A stretch of DNA of 64,000 nucleotides from Heterobasidion occidentale (taxonomy: Eukaryota > Basidiomycota > Agaricomycetes > Russulales > Bondarzewiaceae), in the NCBI GenBank assembly GCA_039111635.1, contig JBCAQO010000008.1, positions 2,914,001 through 2,978,000 of the forward strand, read 5' to 3'. The position numbers were made by a program, and so were the translations under genes. Below are positions 58,884 to 64,000 of the stretch, piece by piece (the first letter of the stretch is position 1; every line of letters begins with the position of its first letter). Under the pieces are notes generated by a model. It was not told the DNA's origin. It saw only the letters and a list, made by a program, of their open reading frames with translations, and searched no databases.

Positions 58884-61800
58884 CTACAGAGGACACTGTA
58901 TTGGAAAATCCTGACTGAAGGTATCAGCATTATCGATGACATGTTGCGCCAGCTCCTTGAACAGGATATCGTGGTTGCCACAGTGTTGCTTCAAAATTTG
59001 ATCGACCCCTTTGGTGAAACGGGTTCTCTCATCCACCATGATGTCCAGCTGTGTGATACACGACTTTAGATAAGCCGAAGGAGTTTTCGATTTCTTTGAT
59101 GTCCAGAATGCCAAAAGAAGTGCAACCGGAATGCACGGTGGTAGTGATATTGTTGTGAAAGGCAAGAGGAGAACATACGGGAAACAAATCGCGCAAGAGC
59201 ATTGACACTAACAGGTAAGGAGAGAGAGGGCCATTTCTCCTGTGAGAGATAAATGATTACAGAGAATGGTAGGAGCAAACAGGTAGTGCATACCCATTTC
59301 TGGACAGCAGATGAGATTGTGGATGGAGCAAATTGATCCCGCATTTCAGATAGTGCCTATGGGCAAGTCAAATGCAGGCAGAAGAGTAAAACGAATGAAT
59401 GGAGATTCACTCACAATGGCTGGAAGAAATAACTGATACCGTGTCGACTACGACTTCAGCCAGTCGGGACTTGTTGGATCAGTGCATGCTGGACTCACAT
59501 CCTGCGTTCGAGGTGACGGCATCAGCAGGTGGGATCACAAGCAGTACAGATGAAGGACGCACATTCTGCGTTCAAGGGTGCATCAACAGGGGGATAAGGA
59601 AAAGATATTATGGACAATGAGTGCTAATGCAGCACTCACATCCTGTGTTCGAGGCGGCATCGACGACAGCATTAGTGAGTGGAACCACGCACATTCGGTG
59701 CCGATACAGCACTCACTCGCTGTGTTCGAGGCAGCATCGACAACGGCATCAGCGAGCAGACCCATGCATATTCAGTGCCAATGCAGCACTCACCCACTGT
59801 GCTCGAGGCGGCATAGACGACGGCATCAGCGAGCGAAACTATGAACATTCAGTGCCGATGCAGCACTCACTTCCTGTGGTCGAGGCGGCATGGACGACGG
59901 CATCAGCGAGCGAAACTATGAACATTCAGTGCCAATGCAGCACTCACCGCCTGTGTTCGAGGCGGCACCGACGACGGCATCAGTGAGCGGAACCATGAAC
60001 ATTCAGTGCCGATGCAGCACTCACTTCCTGTGTCCAAGGGGGCATCGATGGCGGCATCAGCGGGACCATACACGACCAGTGCAGATGCAGGACTCACATC
60101 CTGTGTTGGAGGCGGCATGGACGATGGTATCAGCGAGCCGGACCATGCATGACCAGTGCCGATGCAGGACTTACTTCCTGCGTTCGCGGTAGCATCGAGG
60201 ACGACATCAGCAGACGGGACTATGCTCGATTAATGCCGATGCAATGACTCACCCACTGTGTTCGAGACAGCATCGACGATGGCATCAGCAAGCGTTACCA
60301 TGTACGACCAGCGCCGATGCAGGACTCACATACTGCATTCGAGGCAGCATCAACGACGAAATCAGAGAGCGGGACCATGCACAATTAATGACGATGCAGG
60401 ACTCACAGCCTGGGTTAGCGGTGTCGTCGACGACGACATCAGCGGGTGATACTATGAATGATCAGTGCCGATGCAGGACTCACAGCCTGCGTTCAAGGCG
60501 GTGCCGACGACAGAATCAGTAAGTGGGACCATTCACAATCAGTGCTGATGCAGAATGAAGAACTCACTTCCTGCGTTTTGAGGTGGCATTGACAACGACA
60601 TCAGCAGGGATCATGCACGTTTATTGCCAATGCAGGACTGACCCACTGTGTTCAAGATGGCATCGACGATGGCATCAGCGAGTGGGATCATGCGTGATCA
60701 CCGACCTAGAGCTCACCATCTATGATCAAGACGGCATCGGCGATGATATGATCAAAAAAGCGACAGGCGATGACCGGATGCATCGGACTTACATCCTATG
60801 AGTTCAAAATATCCTGCGCACAGTGACGGTTGCCATAATTGGTGAGTAGAGTTATGCATGAATAATGGGGAAAAAAACCCCACCTGAAACATGCACAAGT
60901 TGAAGGTGCCATAAATCAGAGGCATTAGAAGGGCGAGCAGGATCCGTTAGGGTGAATTCTCTCTATGCAAGATATAACTGACACTTATCCAGAAGGGAAA
61001 GGGGTACAACGTAATGCCTGCCAGTTTGATAGCGGCATGCTTCAGACTCATTTCCTCGAATCTGAATCGACTTGTATAGTAGAGGTTGAGATGACGAAAG
61101 ATTAGAAAGCAATGAACGCACTGCAGCGCATATCTAAATATCACTTCACATGACACCCTAATGGAATTTTTTTGTGACAGAGCAAAGATGCTAGCAAGGG
61201 TTTCGTCCTTGACTGCTGCGTATGTCTTCTCTGCTAGGATGTCGCACCCCTTCCCCTTATCTAGAAAAGTTTCATTACTACTGACCTTCATTCGAGAGCA
61301 ATGCTTACGATGTGTCTGTACAATGGCTGCAGGTGGATGACTGGCCCGCTTGATATTGTTGATAACCTGTTCATTGAGATATGTCAAGATTTGCTTCTGG
61401 TTGGTTGCCATCCTCGGATCTCTTTCCAAGTTGTTTTTGGCTCTGTCGATGAATGCTTCATATTTTGTTAGAATAGCGATCACAGTACAATGGAATTTAC
61501 ACTGATTGGTAAAGTCACTGAATGCAATGTGCTACGCTCACCTGTCCCTGCCCCTATTTTGAAGAATGCAAGCTCGAAGGAATCACTGGGGACTCTCGGA
61601 TTGTCCATAGGGATGCAAAACCTAGATTCACCTAAGTTAAGGAAGTTCATCATCAAGACGCGACTTGGTCACTCATACCATATCGCATGCAACTGGTTCG
61701 CAATTTTTCTTTCTGCGGCTCACCTCTCGATGAGCGAGCAGATGTACTCGATACGAAGCAGACTTGCTTCGTCAGATTCTGCCCCGGCTTCAATGCCGCG

Positions 61801-61955
61801 AGAATCGTGAAAGACAAAACGCGGATTATTTGGGTAGGTTATCTTGTACTCGATTCTGCTCATTCCCCGCTATATTGGAAGTAGACGATGATATGTCCAC
61901 ATTCAATGAGGGCGGTCGTGAACCCATGACTGTCAGACGCACCTCGATGCCTGGC
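58884..61955 (-). pseudogene. Truncated second copy of the microexon G-domain gene
   Basis: Homologous to 4.2-9.1 kb on the other strand. From its 5' side, exons give YPNNPRFVFHDSRGIEAGAE (near 61,800), MDNPRVPSDSFELAFFKIGA, VIAILTKYEAFIDRAKNN (near 61,470) and EKTYAAVKDETLASIFALS. Then come an 18-triplet array (59,433-60,800) and the C-terminal exons with DERTRFTKGVDQILKQ, stopping at 58884. The P-loop exon is absent, because homology ends at 61,955 where unrelated sequence begins. The acceptor of the last exon reads CCGG instead of CCAG (near 59,130). Both points suggest a non-functional copy, though the array and frame are otherwise kept. Confidence 0.75.
59415..60800 (-). repeat. Second, diverged microexon array (18 triplets) plus 18-nt exon
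   Basis: In gene orientation the triplets run GAT, ATG, TGG, GAA, GCT, GCT, TAT, TGG, GAA, GAT, GAA, GCG, GAA, TGG, CGA, GAT, AAT, GAT, then an 18-nt exon (59415-59432). Units differ much more from one another than in the first array and their lengths vary, yet nearly every one keeps a GTRAGT-like donor, a CTGAT box and a YAG acceptor around exactly three bases. The last AAT, GAT and the 18-nt exon match the end of array 1. Confidence 0.85.
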
Positions 61956-62202
61956 TTGAGGAGCGCTGGATTGTTTGACTTCTAAGGTTGGAAGGTACGA
62001 CCTAACCTTAGAATATGGTCTATGACCGACCAGAGGCCTCCGAGTGCCCACTTCGCTGGCATTCCTTTCTCTCATTCTGTTGTTCAAGCAAGCCCTCTCT
62101 GAGTCTCTCACTTGCTTTCTTCTTTCCTGAGTTCCATTCTTACTCTCCTTTCCTCTTTCAAGAGAACATCTCTCACTAAATACTCCTGTATTTCTCTCTC
62201 CA

Positions 62203-62973
62203 GCCATACCTCGTCTCGCGGTCGATCCCCACCTCCTCGTCTGCCCGGATTACGCCTCCCCCGACTTCGAAGCTATTCACCAGCTCAGTCGCTTCCCCGA
62301 GGAAGATCCCGCAGCCACTGCACAGCGACTAGTCGCCATCTGGACAGCAGGCAATAACTAGGATCACGTGGCATGGATTGCGCAAGTAGCAGCTGACGCA
62401 GCCGCTGCAGCAGATGCAGAATGCGACCACCTCGAACAGGAGGTGGCTGATAAGGCTGAGGCGGAAAAGGAGCTCGACAAGAAGAAACCAAAGCTCCTTC
62501 CCTTGAACCCTGGGGGTATGCCTTCTATTCTCCCGGTTCACGCCCCTCCCTACGCCTTCCATAAGCTAGAGCTAATTGAATATGTTGAGCTTTACTACTT
62601 CACCCCAGAAGTCTGTTGCAAAGGCTCCAACTCTTTCAAGTCCACCACTGACGACACGTTCACACTGGCCCGTTCCGGCGAGGGTCTCACTCTGCGTGCT
62701 GCATCCTCCTCTTGTCCCTCTCGCAAAGTCATCCCAGACTCCGAACTGTCCTGGGAACAGTTTTCCTCCACCTGCACCGTTTTTGTGGCGGAAATTCAGC
62801 GAGCCAAATGGCCCGCCGCCCTCATGCAACAGATGGCTTCTTTTCTCTTCGCCCCCGAAAACCATCCTATGGCCTTGGTCTCGGAGTACGGTGATACACT
62901 AGAGGTGGCTCTAAGTGCTGAGCACAACAACAAAACAACCTCTAACGCAGGGGGTGCTGGAGCTAGTATCTGA
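62203..62973 (+). pseudogene. Transposon-associated hypothetical protein with in-frame stop
   Basis: A frame reading HLLVCPDYASPDFEAIHQLS and ATAQRLVAIWTAGNN meets a TAG at 62359-62361 and continues in the same frame as WIAQVAADAAAAADAE, KEKDKKKP-like charged sequence and ELIEYVELYYFTPEVC, ending at 62973. From memory this resembles the acidic/coiled-coil hypothetical proteins that recur next to transposons in mushroom genomes, possibly gag-like; I cannot name the family. No ATG is visible; an acceptor CTCCAG at 62,202 may precede it. Confidence 0.5.
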
Positions 62974-63755
62974 TACACAAGGAATCGTTAGTTGGGACTT
63001 GAGAAAGTAAGGGCGCACTGAAGAGTAGTGAGGAGGGTGAGATTAAAGCGCCCGAACGGTTTCGGGACTACACCAAACAGCGACCAAACATTTGGTCGGT
63101 CAGGTCGGGTCGGGGAGTCGATTGGTAACGAGAGGGTAGTGTCACGCTTGACAACTACGTGCTTCAAGAGTCACACGGGACCCTGACAATATACAAAGAC
63201 GGACAAGGGGTACAAGCAAAGGGATGAGTACGAACGTAAACGAGGCCGAACGACGAGGAGGAAAAGTTTGCTAAGGTCGGCGAAGACACTTTCAATGTTT
63301 GAGATGAGTGTGAATGAGCTCTGGTCTGTGGGGTGCGAAAGCTGGTTTATTCCAGAGTTGTATGTAGGTTTTTATAGTAAACAGAGCCCCTAAGTAAAAT
63401 ATCGAACAAGAAATGAGAGTAGATGTTGAATGGGCGCCAAGCCCTAGCGAACAGAGAAGATAAGAAGGTAGGTGAGATGTCCATATGGGTTCTGAAGGTG
63501 ATAAGGTAAAAGTTAATCAGCGATGGCGAAATCCCGAACGTTCGGGATCCGTCGCCTGAGTGTAGGTAGCAGGAACAGGCGTTGGAGACCCGATGAAAAT
63601 AAGGAAGAAGTAACGTACGACCAGGGTGGCCAAGTAATGGTGCAAGATCACATTTGACCGACCATGTGGAAGTCGGGAAGATAAGCGACCGACTCACGGA
63701 GCACATCGGCCAACACGGAATACTGGCTCCGATCTCGTAAACACCTATTGTAACA
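62974..63755 (-). mobile_element. Possible LTR of a second retrotransposon
   Basis: On the minus strand, GGAG is followed by TGTTACAATAGG at 63,755, which looks like the start of a 3' LTR, and the upstream open frame stops a few bases inside it, as is common at pol ends. The other LTR end is not identified. The call is tentative. Confidence 0.3.
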
Positions 63756-63993
63756 CTCCTGTGCGGTTATGGTAAGTATGTGAAGTGTGGGCGAACTGAC
63801 CTAAGTGCTGCTGAACGTCCTTCGGTGGCTTGTGGTCGGTCGGGTAGGGACCAACCATGTTCGGTGCAAGTCGGTGTCTTTGGTACTCATCTAGCGTTGT
63901 TCGGTATCTCCTCAAAGCTTCCCGAATACCTCCCTCGGACCCTAGCGTGGGTGAATGCTCATCAATGGCAAACAAGTAATGATGCTCGTACAA
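63745..63993 (-). CDS. Possible C-terminus of an LTR-retrotransposon polyprotein, partial
   Basis: An 82-residue frame, open to near the window edge, contains GGIREALRRYRTTLDEYQRH and APNMVGPYPTDHKPP. It ends just inside the putative LTR. The position suggests the end of a pol gene lying beyond the window. No catalytic motif is visible, so the assignment is weak. Confidence 0.3.
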   Translation of the reverse strand: MYEHHYLFAIDEHSPTLGSEGGIREALRRYRTTLDEYQRHRLAPNMVGPYPTDHKPPKDVQQHLGQFAHTSHTYHNRTGVLQ

Positions 63994-64000
63994 GCCTCCG

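Larger units (their letters stand above)
51950..61955 (-). repeat. Right arm of the large inverted repeat, interrupted by Copia
   Basis: This is the reverse complement of about 4,226-10,530, with the same order of segments: GC-rich tail (52.0-53.0 kb), the 53.1-53.56 kb stretch, the C-terminal exons and microexon array, and the G-domain exons up to 61,955. A 5.2-kb Copia element with its 5-bp duplication splits it at 53,561/58,773. The arm has a shorter array and lacks the P-loop exon present at 3988-4146. Confidence 0.85.

Noticed and set aside
1..64000. tRNA or rRNA genes
   Set aside because: No cloverleaf-compatible A/B box pair or rRNA-like stretch was noticed by eye; a tRNA or rRNA scan was not possible here.

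Overview
The window is nuclear DNA of a filamentous basidiomycete, most likely an Agaricomycete. Genes are dense and on both strands, introns are mostly 45-75 nt with GT-AG ends and CTGAT/CTAAC-like branch points, and the proteins are typical of mushrooms: DSC E3 ligase, Nnf1, Bud6, a Crh-type GH16, GMC oxidoreductase, P450, a seven-pass membrane protein, WD40 and G-domain proteins, and a Copia LTR retrotransposon. The species cannot be named from sequence alone.

Layout. 1.6-3.76 kb (-) and 3.99-9.1 kb (+) are two divergent G-domain (GTPase-like) genes. The second contains a 3-kb array of 77-bp units. 10.6-16.3 kb holds the membrane E3 ligase TUL1/DSC1 (-), the kinetochore gene NNF1 (+) and a coiled-coil gene (+). 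17.5-23.2 kb has two tandem flavin monooxygenase genes, the first a pseudogene. 23.9-29.8 kb (-) holds BUD6, a Crh-like GH16 and mitochondrial uL23. 31.3-38.1 kb holds a GMC oxidoreductase (-), a seven-helix membrane protein (+) and a cytochrome P450 (+). 40.3-44.25 kb (-) is a Tle1-like lipase domain (DUF2235) fused to WD40 repeats. 44.3-52 kb is gene-poor with unidentified exons and diverged duplications. 51.95-61.96 kb is an inverted copy of 4.2-10.5 kb, interrupted by a 5.2-kb Copia element. 62-64 kb holds other transposon-linked sequence.

The most unusual feature is the 77-bp array (5,481-8,468) and its diverged inverted sister (59,415-60,800). Each unit looks like a complete spliceosomal intron (GTGAGT donor, CTGAT branch site, CACAG acceptor) followed by exactly three variable bases before the next donor. 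Read as single-codon microexons, the 40 triplets of copy 1 and the 18 of copy 2 contain no stop codon in phase 0, and phase 0 runs on into shared C-terminal exons. The predicted product is a G-domain protein with a variable, strongly charged tail built one residue per intron.

The second notable locus is the lipase-WD40 gene. Neighbouring WD units are nearly identical but 128 nt long instead of 129, so the same one-base loss recurs in four units. Single-base frame breaks also occur in BUD6 and Copia, so some could be assembly errors. No transcript evidence was available. Exon structures are read from splice signals and family motifs.
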